NCBI GenBank assembly: GCA_964247055.1
Contig: OZ176050.1
Location: 12,214,001-12,278,000 of the forward strand
Length of the DNA stretch: 64,000 nucleotides
DNA from: Paragordius varius
Taxonomy: Eukaryota > Nematomorpha
Direction of reading: 5' to 3'
The stretch's first letter is position 1. The number at the start of each line of letters is the position of its first letter. Positions 1 to 18,969 of the stretch are shown piece after piece. The translations under genes and the position numbers were made by a program. Under the pieces are notes generated by a model. The model did no database searches. It was not told the DNA's origin and saw only the letters and a program-made list of their open reading frames with translations.

Positions 1-326
1 AATATTTTTTTTATTTACTCCCAAGGCCCATAATTAACACACCATGCTAATCCTAATACATTTTATAAGAAATAACTTATCATATTTTTATCGTGCCGTG
101 TTTAAATTTTAAACGCAAAACAACCTACTTACCATCAATAATTAAAAAATGTCCATCTTTTAACTAAACTATATAACAATATAAATTATGGTTATGCAAA
201 ATTTATTGTTGTTTTATAAAAAAATAAGATTATAAATATTTGGCAATTTAGATGCAAAAGGAATAGGGATTAATTTAAATAAATTTGTTAATATACAGCT
301 AAACTATAATATAATAAACAATATTT
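1..326. other. AT-rich flank downstream of the SOUL gene
   Basis: No coding potential seen. A possible polyadenylation signal for the minus-strand SOUL gene (AATAAA on the minus strand) lies at 202-207, about 120 nt past its stop codon; it is only a hexamer match in AT-rich DNA. Confidence 0.4.
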
Positions 327-2283
327 CTACAAAGCAAATCTATTGGAGGCTTTTCGGAAATAACAAGCTCTTTTGACATCATCCGAATCCGCTTCAATCC
401 AAATTTCATTGCGTCTATCCGTGTCTTGTGGTCTAATAAATAATATATGGTATTTGATTTATATACTTTTAAATTTTTGGAGGGTAAATAATCAAAAATT
501 AAACAATATAAACAACTAGCCTAAATAACAGAGATAATTCACACTAAATTTTATCATAACAAGGATACGATACACGAGGAATATCACTTTATCTCATGCT
601 TTTAACCAAATAAATTAAGTCCAATAATTATTTAATACGCGTTATATCCTGCCACATAGTAATCGGAATCTGAATCAACAGAAACTCCATCTTTTTTCAA
701 CAAGACTCTCAGTTGATTAAACTCTCCGTCAGTATCATAAAGTTTTGGGACTCCACCAGGGTAACGATAAGCAAAATAATATTTGGGTTTCCAAGTTTCG
801 ATCTCCACCTTTTATTATTTAAATAATAGTTTTTAATATTTTTTGGTTTCATATAAATACAGTATGAACATTAGTGCTGGTCAATTTACCTTATTGTCGG
901 GCAATTGGTAATGTAGTACGGTATGGGTAAAAAATAAAAAATTGTTCATTAATTATTATTTAATTATGGACAAATATTTATTTATATCATACGCTACTGT
1001 ATTACCCATTCCTCAATAATGTGAATTGACCAACATTCATGTGCATACTGTATATAACTTTTAAATGAGTAAAATATAATTAAGTGTCCGGCAAGTCTAA
1101 ATATAGAATAAATTAGTGAGAAATAATCAATTATTATGAATTACTTGTGGATATGTGTGGTAAATGTGCTAAAGATTGTTTTAAAAAATACAACCACCCA
1201 TGATAGTTCAAACATAATTTTTAGATATTTTAAATTGTTATCAGGACTAAATTTATACATTTGGATCGCTTGGTTGAGGATTGCTGGAATCCGTCAAATA
1301 AAAATAAACGGTATAAGATCCATCGTCAATCGGATTTTTAACCAATGCAGGAGCATTCATAACCAAATTGGCCTCTGTTCAAATTAAAAATAGTGAGAAT
1401 GTTGTATATACCTATATATATATATATATATATATATATGCTTGTCTGATTTTAATAAAACTCTGTGTAAAAATAAAATATAATCGAATAGTTAGGGTGT
1501 AGTTTTTGACCGCCACTTATAAGTGCAGGCCTTCAAGGTCAGAGGCAGACAATTATTGCCAAATTTTTATGTTGTAAATAAACAAAAATAAATTTAACAC
1601 CAATTATATATCCTTTAGGACCGGAACATTGATATTATAATAATAAAAATATTGAAATTTAAATTATATATTTTCTGATTTTTATACCATGATTTTGTAT
1701 AAAATCACGTGATAAAAATTATAATTGCATATGTGTTTTAGATAGTAAAGACTTGTCTAAAACTCAATCGCGCTTTGTTAGAACGCTATAAGTTTAACTT
1801 AAGAATTTAGCAGATTGTAAAAATATATTTTTTAAGAAAGATAAAATAACAATAATTCTACCACACAAGGTTATGTTTAGATAAATGCATAAAATCCAAT
1901 TTTTATAAACATAATCAAAGTTTATACGAACCTTCAGTATAGTTGGATAAAGCAAAAAAAGCTTTAGTTACTGCTTCAACCTTTGTCGCTCCAGATGCTT
2001 TGGAGAAAGCCCATGTAATAGGACCATACCGACGTACTTCATACTTGTTTTTGTTACAGATAACTTCATATTTTGGACACTTGTAAGCACCACAAAATTG
2101 AAAACCACTAATAATAATTATAAAATAGTTTAAGAAAACTGGATATTATGTGACAAATTTGAAAAAAATAAGATACCTTAAATTTTTGCTGGAATATTTT
2201 TTGTTCCAACGTCTACCATATTCATGCCCGGAATGTACCAAAACAAAACAGGCGAATAAAGGGATCAATAAAAGAAATTTCAT
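327..2283 (-). CDS. Secreted SOUL-family heme-binding protein (HEBP2-like), 5 exons, 224 aa
   Basis: Exons, in transcript order: 2177-2283, 1932-2107, 1259-1374, 639-808, 327-432. All junctions are GT/AG and in phase; the total is 675 nt. Residues 1-19 form a signal peptide (MKFLLLIPLFACFVLVHSG), so the protein is probably secreted. Residues 45-57 (CPKYEVICNKNKY, then EVRRYGPITW) match the first strands of the SOUL beta-barrel. The third exon carries VMNAPALVKNPID, and the fourth YVAGYNA, the family's YYTAGYD-like motif. The last exon has RRNEIWIEAD, equivalent to the conserved RRNEVW end of the family. Length is close to HEBP2 (about 205 aa) plus the signal peptide. SOUL proteins bind tetrapyrroles or act in apoptosis, but binding was not shown for all members, so ligand and role here are inferred. 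Intron 3 contains a MITE (860-1050). Confidence 0.88.
860..1050. mobile_element. MITE, CAGTATG/TGACC family (copy 1)
   Basis: Terminal inverted repeats begin CAGTATGAACATTAGTGCTG on the left; the right end read on the minus strand begins CAGTATGCACATGAATGTTG. It is flanked by TA on both sides, as for Tc1/mariner-type elements. 191 bp, no coding capacity, inside an intron of the SOUL gene. It also carries the CATACGCTACTGTA motif that forms the ends of the related MITE at 30983-31146. Confidence 0.75.
1413..1439. repeat. (AT)n microsatellite
   Basis: Uninterrupted AT dinucleotide run between SOUL exons 2 and 3. Confidence 0.95.
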
Positions 2284-3028
2284 AACTTACAAATTATTGG
2301 ATTTTTTTTAAATAAATTTGATTTTTATTATATTAGGTGTTCACACTTAAACTCTATAATTTGAAAAGGTATTTGAAGCCAAAATATCCACTCGATGAGA
2401 TTAGTAAATATTATTATATTACTATTTTTTCAAAATAATAGATAATAATTTATTACACTTACAAAACTCACCAAGTACACAGACAAATATTATTTTTTGG
2501 ACGAAACCATAACATTTGTTTTGCGTTAATATATCGTTAATGAGTATATTATATTTAGCTGGCAAAGCTAACATATTACACCTGAGGCGAAATATTTTTA
2601 CCAACTAGCACTTGTAAAGTGCAAAAGTAAACATTTACATTTTAACTCTATCAAAATATAATTTTGAGTAATATATTTAAAGTTTTAGAGACCTCATGCC
2701 AATTTTAAAGGGATAAAAATTATCTGATAGTTAATAAAGTAAAAATGACCATGATCCAAACTTGATTTATAATCATAGACTATTTATTACACTGTGAGCG
2801 AAAACGAGAGTAGATTTTTTTAACAAAAAATTTTTGGTTTCATGAGATTGCTAATTAACCATCAAATTCATTTGCCGCAAAAAATTACATTTGTTGACGA
2901 TCTAGTTAAAATATTTAGAGAAAATCGAAATTGTACAAAAAGTGAAAATTAAGGATGATAATTAGGGATAATTAAAAAAATAAGGATAAAATTTGTGATA
3001 ATCAGATTTATTATCATTTTATCAAATA
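2284..3028. other. AT-rich region upstream of the SOUL gene
   Basis: Holds the 5' flank of the minus-strand SOUL gene. No conserved coding frame, hairpin or recognised repeat was seen. Confidence 0.4.
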
Positions 3029-4905
3029 CTAGCGTAAGTTTCGGGCTATTACGCAGCCCGGGGAACTTTGGACTTTTTGAAGAGGGGGGCAAATTTTTTT
3101 GCCTTTATACGCGATCTGCACTCCTAATATAATATTATATTCTCATAATTTTGGCAAAAAATTGCCTCAAAAACATATTATTGAGCGGGTTTAAGGGTAT
3201 AAAGGTTCTAAGCATACTAATTTAAACAATGTTAACAAAAAATATTTATTTGACAATGATCTTAGTATAAAAAACATAAGCAATTATTGGATGAAGCGTG
3301 CAAAAAACGCTTTATTTTTGGCATCGGCTATATAAATAATAAAAAGATTTTCTTAAAAATCAATAGACTCCTACCCATAGACCTATTTGGAAAAAGCGCT
3401 GAGTTAAATTCGCTTTATAGGGCGAATATTTGGAATCATCTTTGATATCATCATCTCATGGGTTAAAAAATACCTCAACACTAAATAATCGTTATAGGAT
3501 AGTATTTTTAGGACATAAAGGCCCCAAATTAACTGCTAATAAATAACACCTGACCTTTTACCTAGTTACATGTAATATTTCAAGCTATGACATCATAAAT
3601 TTTCTGTAAATTAACTCCAAAACAACGCAATTTCTATATAGTGGCGCAGTTTTTGGCGGGTAGTTCATACCCAGGGGCAGGTATAAAAAAGCGTTGGGCA
3701 AAATTTTTGCCTTTATATGGGGAATATCTGGAATCATCATGGATTCCATATGTTCCTATAAGATTTTGGAAATATTGCTTCAAAACTAAAAAATTTTTCT
3801 ATGGCGGCGCATTTTTTAGGGCGTCAAACTTTACTTAGCGACTCATTAAAATAAACCCCTATATTAAAATAGTTGTTTTTTAAGTGGCAATAAATATTTG
3901 GCCCTTAGTCTCTTAGGTTTTCTGAAATTTGGCTGTCTAGGCATGCTGTATCGATATAGTGAGGCAGTTTTAGGCGGGTAGCTCCCTAACCAGATGTGAA
4001 ACAAAAAAACGCTCGATTAAAATGTTTGCCCTACAGGCAATACCTAAAATCATTATTGATTCCACATGCTCTCGTGGGATTTTCTAAAAATTGCATCACC
4101 CAAAAGTTATTCTATGGTGGCGCATTTTTAGGGCGTAAATGGCTAATTAACGGTTAATTAAAAAACCGCTTGATTTAAATTTTTGCCTTTTTCAGGGTAA
4201 TATTTCAAGCCCTTCTTTCATATATGATAATTTTTTGATTTGCCTGCAAAGTCACGCTGTATCAATATGGTGGCGTAGTTGTTGGGGGGTAGCCCTCTAC
4301 CCAGAGGCCATAAAAAAGACGTTTGATAAAAAATTTTGTTTTTATAGGGGAATACCTGGAATCATCATTCATTCCTTACGCTTTTAATAGTTTTTGGAAA
4401 AATGGCTATAAAACCAAATAATTGCTCAATGATAGCGCTTTTTCTAGGGCGTAAATGGCTAATTAACGGTTAATTAAAAAACCGCTCAACTTAAATTTTT
4501 GCCTTTTTACGGGTAATATCCTTATATGGTCTGATAAGTTTCCTGAAAATTAACGCCTAAACAACGCAATTCCTATATGATGGAACAGTTTTTAGCGGGT
4601 ATCTCCTTACCCAGCAGCCAATATAAAAAAACGATGCCCAAAATTTTTGCCTTTTAACTGGAAATACCTGGAATCCTCATTGGAATTTTACGGTCACATA
4701 CCTTGGGCGACAAATAGATTCAAAAAATTATTTTTGTGGACTTAGTTTTTTGTAAAAAATGCATTTTATGGGGGGAGCAGGTAAAAAGAGGGCCTAAATT
4801 AAAGCAAGCCGACTATGTTCGGCGCAATTGAAAAAATATAAAAAAATCATATTTGAAATCGAATGGTCCAACACGCTTCCCGGAAAATTGTCTCAAAGAA
4901 ACAGC
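3029..4905 (-). mobile_element. Helitron-like element, copy 1 (3' end intact, 5' end lost)
   Basis: On the minus strand the element ends in CGCTAG followed by host T, the CTRR-T signature of Helitrons. Just inside is a GC-rich palindrome around 3043-3060 (CGGGCTATTACGCAGCCCG). Then follows a long tandem array, and near 4770-4900 a block shared with the other copies (reads GACTATGTTCGGCGCAAT on the plus strand). The 5' TCTATAT terminus seen in other copies was not found. No Rep/helicase coding sequence, so it is non-autonomous. It does not match LTR elements. Confidence 0.72.
3640..4730 (-). repeat. Internal tandem array of the Helitron, about 312-bp units (2 x about 156 bp)
   Basis: The landmark 'cagtttttggcgggtag' and its variants recur near 3640, 3958, 4268 and 4580, spacings of about 310-318 bp. 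Each unit has two related halves: one carries 'tttttgccttt...ggaatacctggaatcat', the other 'tttttgccttttt..gggtaatattt'. The units are strongly diverged. The same units occur in the copies at 17.7-18.6, 19.6-20.8 and 62.3-63.4 kb. Confidence 0.75.
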
Positions 4906-5420
4906 GCCTCCAACAATTTTTAGGAGCTGACTCATAGCTATTTATTGGGTTAAATTTAAAATATGCATTTTGTGGGTTTAATTTTTTTTATATAATTTTT
5001 GAAAATATGATTGGGACTTCGTGCCGCATTTTGCAATTTATTTAAATCAAAAATATATTATGCTCATTTCAAATAAATCGTTTATCTCAATACTTAAACG
5101 AAGACACTCATCATAAAAACATTTTTATTGTATTCTACTTTTTTCAATCTCAAATGGTTTCTTGAAATACACATTTAATTGGACCATTTATATCACATGA
5201 TAACCATGTATATTAGCAATAAAATAAGAAACACTTTCATAATTAAAAAGTTATACTTTTTAACCAAGCTTTTTTCAGGATTTTTTAAAAGTAATCAATC
5301 AGATTTAATTGAATTTAAACATAAAATAATAATATTTTAATGTTTTATTATTTATTTATCTATCATATGTATAGGATATTAAAAAATATATGGATAATAA
5401 AAAAAACATTATATATGGTG

Positions 5421-5465
<45 letters not shown>

Positions 5466-6345
5466 AATACATAAATTTCATTCAAAGAAACATAATTCTG
5501 TTGTACATTATAAATGAAAAATAATTAGATTCCAAAAAGGTAGAACATAATAACATTAGTAAATAAAAATACTAAATCATAAGTCAAAAAAGTATTGGTA
5601 ATATATCATTACAAAAATTTATGGGGTTTATTGAAAATAAGGACATAAAAGCATTCCATTTTCTAATATAATAAACCAAAAGAGGGAATTTTAAGGGTTT
5701 CCAGAAAAAAAAAACGAATAATTTTCAAATAAATCTTATAATGTATGCGATCCTTTATATCAGGTGTTTACCGGTAAGTTGAATATTTCATTCAATATAG
5801 AAGGATGAAAATGTACGAAGCATGTAATTACCATATAATGAATTATGTATGTACGTAGACAAATTCTACAATATGTAATACCAGATAATATAATTATCAA
5901 AATGGTTGAAACAACATAAAGCAAAAATGGTAGTGAGGAGACATATTTTTGTACGTATCTTTTATAGTAACCTATTGGTGACTATTTAAGGATCTGTTAC
6001 TCAAAATCAAATGGCAAAAAATAAGTATTGATGATATACTATTTTCTACATATTATGTTTTATTAAATGTTTCAAAAAATGCTTTAGTGTATATGGGTGG
6101 TAGAGAGGTCTAGGTGTGTAAACACCAAGCAAGTATCAATCGTATAAGAAAAATTAAAGATATAATTTGTTCTTTATAAAGAAAAAAAGTAAGTTTAGTG
6201 ATTTATATATGTCGATCCGCTCAAAAATGAAAAAAAAACATTATTATTGCAATCAATATTCATTCATTAGATATATATTGTGGTTTATTTTGTGCTGTGG
6301 CTTGTGGTTATGAATGCATGTCTGGGCATTTTCAAATAGTTTTTT
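4906..6345. other. Non-coding region with (AT)n tract and the CK2 alpha 3' flank
   Basis: AT-rich DNA between the Helitron copy and the CK2 alpha stop codon. It holds an (AT)n run at 5424-5463. A minus-strand AATAAA at 6284-6289 lies about 57 nt past the CK2 alpha stop and is a plausible polyadenylation signal. Nothing else recognised. Confidence 0.4.
5424..5463. repeat. (AT)n microsatellite
   Basis: About 20 AT dinucleotides in a row, between the Helitron copy and CK2 alpha. Confidence 0.95.
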
Positions 6346-13608
<7,263 letters not shown>

Positions 13609-13761
13609 TTTATTACAGTATGAGTTTATGAATCGATCGTAAAGAATTTAGAAAGAAACGAAGTGGTAATTTTTCTCATCACCCATTGAATTATATATGC
13701 ACAAATTATACAAAAATAAAATATAAAATAAATATTATTTCTTTGTTGTAAACTTCTTTTA

Positions 13762-14334
13762 ACACTTCGATTCAAATTGGGGTATTTAAATACCCCAGAC
13801 TAAATTTGAGTTAGGATTTTTACAAAACTAATGAAGGAAACGGTCGCAATTTAAATTTATGCTTCTATATTAATAAAAATTATATAAATGTGCCAAAAAA
13901 TCTTAATAAAATTTTGTTTTGAAAAAAAAATTCCATATCAAACTACTTCGACGCCATTTTTATTTTAAAATTTTTTTGCTAAATATCGTCTTCATTGTAA
14001 ATTTAAAGGTTAAATTAGAGCTAATTTTTTATTTATATTACATAAAACATTGATAGAAATAGAAAAAGCGGTTTATTTTGTATTATTTTTAATTTTGCTA
14101 TTTCACACATGTCACGTTGACGAAATTTTTACCTTTCCGTTTTTTAAAATAGGTAATATCAAGTATTTTTGAATAGAATTTTTTATATATTTCGGTTTAT
14201 AAATAGTGCAAAATTTTGCCATGGTTTTGATTCCTTCCATATTTTTAAAGTAATTTAATTTTAAACAGGCCTGGGGTATTTAACTACCCCAATTTGAATC
14301 GGAGGACTAAAATGAATGTGTTGTATCCAAGTGT
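13762..14334 (+). mobile_element. MITE, AACACTTGG/TTGGGGTA family (copy A1)
   Basis: Ends ACACTT...AAGTGT, flanked by TA on both sides. Each end contains a near-perfect palindrome, left TGGGGTATTTAAATACCCCA. The right end reads inward as AACACTTGGATACAACACAT then CAAATTGGGGTAGTTAAATA. 573 bp with no coding frame. The left edge is only about 154 bp upstream of the CK2 alpha start codon, so it probably lies in the promoter or 5' leader. Confidence 0.8.
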
Positions 14335-16498
14335 TAAAATAATACATTTATATTATATTTAATATATATACAAATATTATGATAACTTTTGTAATTTTGT
14401 TATTTATTTTTTCATATCCTAATATTTAGATCTTAAATATAAAATGCATCCAAAATCGGGGGTGTTAAAAATTATCTTTAATAATATATCCTGATAGTAA
14501 AATGTCTAGGATTGTGCTTTTGGTTTTGGACCAGAAAATTATCTGGACATTTGTGGCAGCAGCTACACATCAGAAAATAGCGGAACACATTTGTTAACAA
14601 TATTTTGGCGATACTGCGATTCAATTTATGAACCAAAATATATTTTATAATATTTGTAAAGAGCAAAACAATATTTTTATTAAATTAATAAGTTAAGATC
14701 CAGACTAACAAAGCAATTTTTTGTTCGACTGTTAAATTGGGTAGTTTTAGTAATAACACAAAAATGAAACAAGCGATAAGATTTTATTATGCTAAATTAT
14801 AACAACCATTTTTTTGATAAATTGAATATTTTGCTTAAAATTAACGCAAAAATTCTAGGTTGCGCAATATAAAATTATAAATATGTTAAATGTTGAATTC
14901 AACTAATAAAATTAAAACGAATCCTTTTTTAAAAAATATAATTTTCGACAAAATTTAGTTGAAGCGTACTTACCATTTTGAGGCAATATAGAAACGGTAT
15001 AAATGAATTTAAAATTATCTAAAGCTTATCTATATAAATAGATGATGCTGAATTGTATCACCTCAGGATATCTATTAGTTGGTCATCAAGTTTTTATTTT
15101 ACAACAATTTGCATAAATTTGAAGCAACGAACTTTTAAATATAAATACTGAAGCGATAGTGTTGAGCATCATGGTATTAAAGAATGTTTTTATAAAATAT
15201 TAAAACATTTTTATACCGTTTCTCAAAATAATATAAAGTAAACTTCATTTAATTTTGTTAAAAATTATTTTTTTTGGAAAAAAGTATGTATTTTTAAAAA
15301 GTTATTAGTAACATTTAAGACATATTAAATATTATCGCGCATGAGAACTATCTTATTTAGAAGCGAAAATGGGAATTTCTGAACTCACATCTGAAAATCT
15401 TATATTATTATTGATGTATTTTAGTGAATATCTATAAAAATTGGCAAATAATTATTAATAAAAATGTGCGTGAATTTGTTCATTTTCTGATATGGAGCAG
15501 TTATCACAAAAGTGTAAATAAAAAATATGCTTCTTTAGCCTCTTAGGCGCATTATACAAAAAAATATTCTAAAAAATCTGAAAATGTAAAAAATCCTCAT
15601 CTCAAAATTTTTACCGCCATTTTTTTCTATAAATTTTTTATATCGCTATTGCAACAGGCAAATAAATGTATATTCTAGTTGGAAAATAATTAACTTCAAG
15701 AAACTTTTAGTCAAAATTTTACCAGCAAAAACTTGATAAATTTTGATCGTTTCAATTGTGTTTTACGGTTTTCCCAATTTATAAGTCACAAAATTGAAAA
15801 TAATATAAGCTTTTTAATCAAATATATCAAAAAGTTTTTGATAATTAATTTTACTAAAAAACGTTCAAAACCTTAAGTTATTTTTGAGCTCTATGATACA
15901 AAATTACCCCAAAAAAACAAACTATGACACAAAAGATAAAGGTCTTAAGTGTTATGAAATTAAAAAAATCCTCTCACTTTTTCACAGACATTTTTTTCTT
16001 AATTTTTTTTTAAAACGCCAATACAACAGGCAAATAAATTTAAATTATGGTAAAAAATAATTAACTTTGGAAAGCTTTGAAGTTGCACTTTACGAGAGAA
16101 TATATGATATATGCATGTTTTAATAACAGCTTTTTGGTTTTTTAACATCTGAATTTGACAACCTAGAAATCAAAAAGTGTAAAATTCTATTTTTGTGCAG
16201 GAGATAAGAGTTTGGTAATTAAATTTTACGTAAAAAACTTGCAAAACAGTATTATGCTTACTACCTTTAAGATATGAGGTTAAATAATACGCTAAAATGT
16301 CATAGTTACAAAATTATGAAAAGGTCATGAATTGAAAATATCAAATATTTTTCTATATATAAAGAAAAATAATTTTTTATCAAAATTTAGTACATATTTA
16401 AAATTTTTATCGCGCAATAACGGCATTTTTTATTTAGGAAAACGAGAGCCCATATCTATAATTAAAAATATAAAAAAATATTGCTTTTAGTTTATATA
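14335..16498. other. Repeat-derived non-coding DNA
   Basis: No gene. It contains an inverted-repeat unit at about 14961-15246. It also holds a dispersed family with 'cttagccttttaggcgcat' near 15528, found reversed near 44250. Between 15600 and 16480 are two diverged tandem copies about 365 bp apart, sharing 'acaggcaaataaat' at about 15655 and 16027. Related pieces lie at 38930-39150 and 44930-45100. Confidence 0.5.
14961..15246. repeat. Inverted-repeat unit with AAACGGTATAAA arms (possible MITE)
   Basis: The left arm reads ATTTTGAGG...GAAACGGTATAAATG; the right arm read on the minus strand is ATTTTGAGAAACGGTATAAA. The left arm has an 8-bp insertion. A similar 'gaaacggtatataaat' lies at 45778-45794. 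No clear target duplication was seen. Confidence 0.45.
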
Positions 16499-16975
16499 AC
16501 ACTTGGATTTAAATTGGGGTACCTAAATACCTCAGACTCAATTTGAATTAATAATTTGAAAAACTACTGAAGAAAATGGTCCCAATTTAAATTTATGCTT
16601 CTATCCTAATTAAAATTATATAAATATGCCAAAATATCTTGATAAAATTTTGTTTTGAAAAAAAAGTTCCATGTCAAACTACTTGGACGCCATTTTAATT
16701 TTACACAATTTTTGCAAAATATCGTCTTCGTTTAATTTTAAGGGAAAAATGAAAGCTAATTTTTTATTTAAATCACATTTAACATTGATAGAAATAGAAA
16801 TAGCGGTTTATTTTGTATTATTTTTTAATTTTACCATTTCACACATGTTACGTTGACGAAATTTTTGCCTTTCAGTTTTAGCTTTTTTTAAGAATTTTAT
16901 TTTAAACAGGCCTGGGGTATTTAACTACCCCAATTTGAATCGAAGGACTAGAATGAATGTGTTGTATCCAAGTGT
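16499..16975 (+). mobile_element. MITE of the AACACTTGG family (copy A2, internally shortened)
   Basis: Both ends present (ACACTTGG... and ...CCAAGTGT) with flanking TA. About 100 bp shorter inside than copy A1: the segment from 'aataggtaatatcaag' to 'agtaattta' is missing. Confidence 0.78.
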
Positions 16976-16977
16976 TA

Positions 16978-17166
16978 AAATAAGTAATATCAAGTATTTT
17001 TGAATAATAATTTTTATATATTTCGTTTTATTAATGTTATATAAGTGCAAAATTTTGATGGCTTCAATTCCTTCTATATTTTAAAAAGTAATTATTAAAC
17101 AGGCCTGGTATTCAACTATTCTAATTCGAATCGAAGGACTGAACTGAATGTGTTTAATCCAAGTGT
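16978..17166 (+). mobile_element. Partial MITE copy abutting A2 (right half only)
   Basis: Starts with 'aataagtaatatcaagtatt', which is exactly the segment missing from A2, and ends in ...TAATCCAAGTGT followed by TA. A2 and this piece thus form a head-to-tail pair; it could be a nested insertion or unequal exchange. Confidence 0.65.
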
Positions 17167-17514
17167 TAAAATATGTTTATTGATATTTTAATGGAGAATT
17201 AAACCATATATAATTATTTAGCTGTGGGGTATGTCTGATACGAAGAATTACCACAAAAAGGACTTCGCTTATTTTATATCACAGACCCACAATATACCAT
17301 TATAACAGTGTTACATTCTATTAAATTTCATATATTCAGGTTTTTTTTTAGATTCGGCTTATAATGAGCGTGTTTTTCTACATGGATCTACTACCACAAC
17401 AGTATATTTAAAAACCCCTTTATAGCCTAAAATAATACATTCCGTAAAAATTTTGATACATTTATAATAATATATATTTTATAGATAGATTTTTTCGTGC
17501 ATACGATAAAGTTA

Positions 17515-17648
17515 ACACTTGGATACAACACATTCGTTTCAGTCCTTTGGTTTAAATTGGGGTAGTTAGATACCCTTATATATATTTAAATATTTTAAAA
17601 AATATGGAATAAATTAAAACCATGGCAAAAGTTTGCCCTTATAAAACA
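17515..17648 (-). mobile_element. MITE of the AACACTTGG family, truncated by a Helitron
   Basis: Starts with AACACTTGGATACAACACAT after TA, the outer right end of copy A1 in reverse orientation, and continues with 'ccatggcaaaagtttgcc'. Homology stops exactly where the Helitron end ACTAGCGTAAATC begins. Confidence 0.7.
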
Positions 17649-18105
17649 CTAGCGTAAATCTTGTGTTGCTACGCAGCCTATGATCTCATAGGATTTTCAC
17701 AACGGTGCATCCATACTAATATATTGTTTACTGGTGTAAAGGGCCCAAATTGACGGCTAACGGGAAAAACCGCTACACTATAATTTTTACCTTTTTATGA
17801 GTAATATTTAAAGCCTTTATTGAACTCGGGCTTCTTATGTTTTTTGAAAATTAGCCCCAAAACGCTATTTTTGTATGGCGTCTCAGTTTTAAACAGGTAA
17901 ACCCCTACCTTTTTGTGGAGAATACCTGAAATCATGATTGATTCCAAATGCTCTCATTAGTTTTTGTAAAAATTGCCTCGAAACTAAAAAATCATTCTAT
18001 GGTGGCGTATTTATCAGAGCGTGAAGTAAGTGAGAGCTATTAAAATACCGCACGACCTTAATTTTTGCCTTGTTACGGGTAATATTTAAAGCAGCTATTG
18101 AACTC
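17649..18105 (-). mobile_element. Helitron-like 3' part, minus orientation (left half of an inverted pair)
   Basis: Minus-strand 3' end CGCTAG-T at 17649, with the hairpin region TTGCTACGCAGC just inside, then array units in minus orientation (plus-strand 'tttttacctttttatgagtaat'). Orientation flips near 18105, inside a unit. Confidence 0.65.
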
Positions 18106-18961
18106 ATCATATCGATCCAGCATGCCTTTGTAGCTAAATTTCAGAAAACCTATGTGTGTAATAGGAACATATGGAATCCATTATAATTCCAGATATTCCC
18201 ATAAAAAGGAAAAACTTGCTCAACGCTTTTTATACCTCTCCCTGGGTAAGGAGCTGCCCGCCAAAAACTGCGCCACTATATAGTTGCGTATTTTGAAGCT
18301 AATTTACAGAAAATTTATCATATGAGCTCATTAAAAGCTTGAAATATTACCCGTAACTAGGTAGGCAGGCGTTTTTTTATTAGCCACAAATTTGGGGCCT
18401 TATGCCCTAAAAATACGCCATCATATAACGATTATTTAGTGTTTAGGCATTTTTTCGAATAACCCATGAGACGATGGTATCAAAAATGATTCCAAATATT
18501 TGCCCTATAAAGGCAAAGAATATAACTCAGCGCTTTTACACATAGGTCTATTGGTAGGGGTCTACCGGTTTAAACTTGAGACGCAGTACAAGAATGGCGT
18601 GATTTGGGATCTGATTAAAAAACTTAAAAAGACATACTAGTTCGGAACACATTTCTGGCGAATTTGTATATTATTATTTTCTTTAAAAAGGGACCAAAAA
18701 TGAGTTACTTTTTATATCCCTTGCTCCCAGCTTTGTGAACAAAATTTCAAAATAAAGTTTTTAACCATAATTTCGTAAAACTAAAATCTTAAATTAAATC
18801 CAATGCTAATTGAATATTAACTTTCATAAGGGACAGTTTAAATATAATTAATTTAGAGTAAACAATATTTGAGCCTATGCAAAAACCCGTAAAAGAATAA
18901 TTAAAGACATTTTGTGCTTGGTATAGATTAAACTCGCTCAGCAGCCCGAGATTTACGCTAG
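18106..18961 (+). mobile_element. Helitron-like 3' part, plus orientation (right half of an inverted pair)
   Basis: Array units read in plus orientation (ggaatccattataattccag, ctgggtaaggagctgcccgc). The tail 'tttaaaaagggaccaaaaatg' is shared with the copy at 20.9 kb. It ends AGCAGCCCGAGATTTACGCTAG followed by T at 18962. Together with 17649-18105 this gives two outward-facing 3' ends. Confidence 0.68.
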
Positions 18962-18969
18962 TATCTAAA

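Noticed and set aside
3641-3838. Open frame reading MAQFLAGSSYPGAGIKKRW, with similar frames at 61120-61383 and 62761-62946
   Set aside because: All lie in the Helitron tandem array. The likeness comes from the shared DNA repeat, other units have stops in this frame, and no protein family is recognised.
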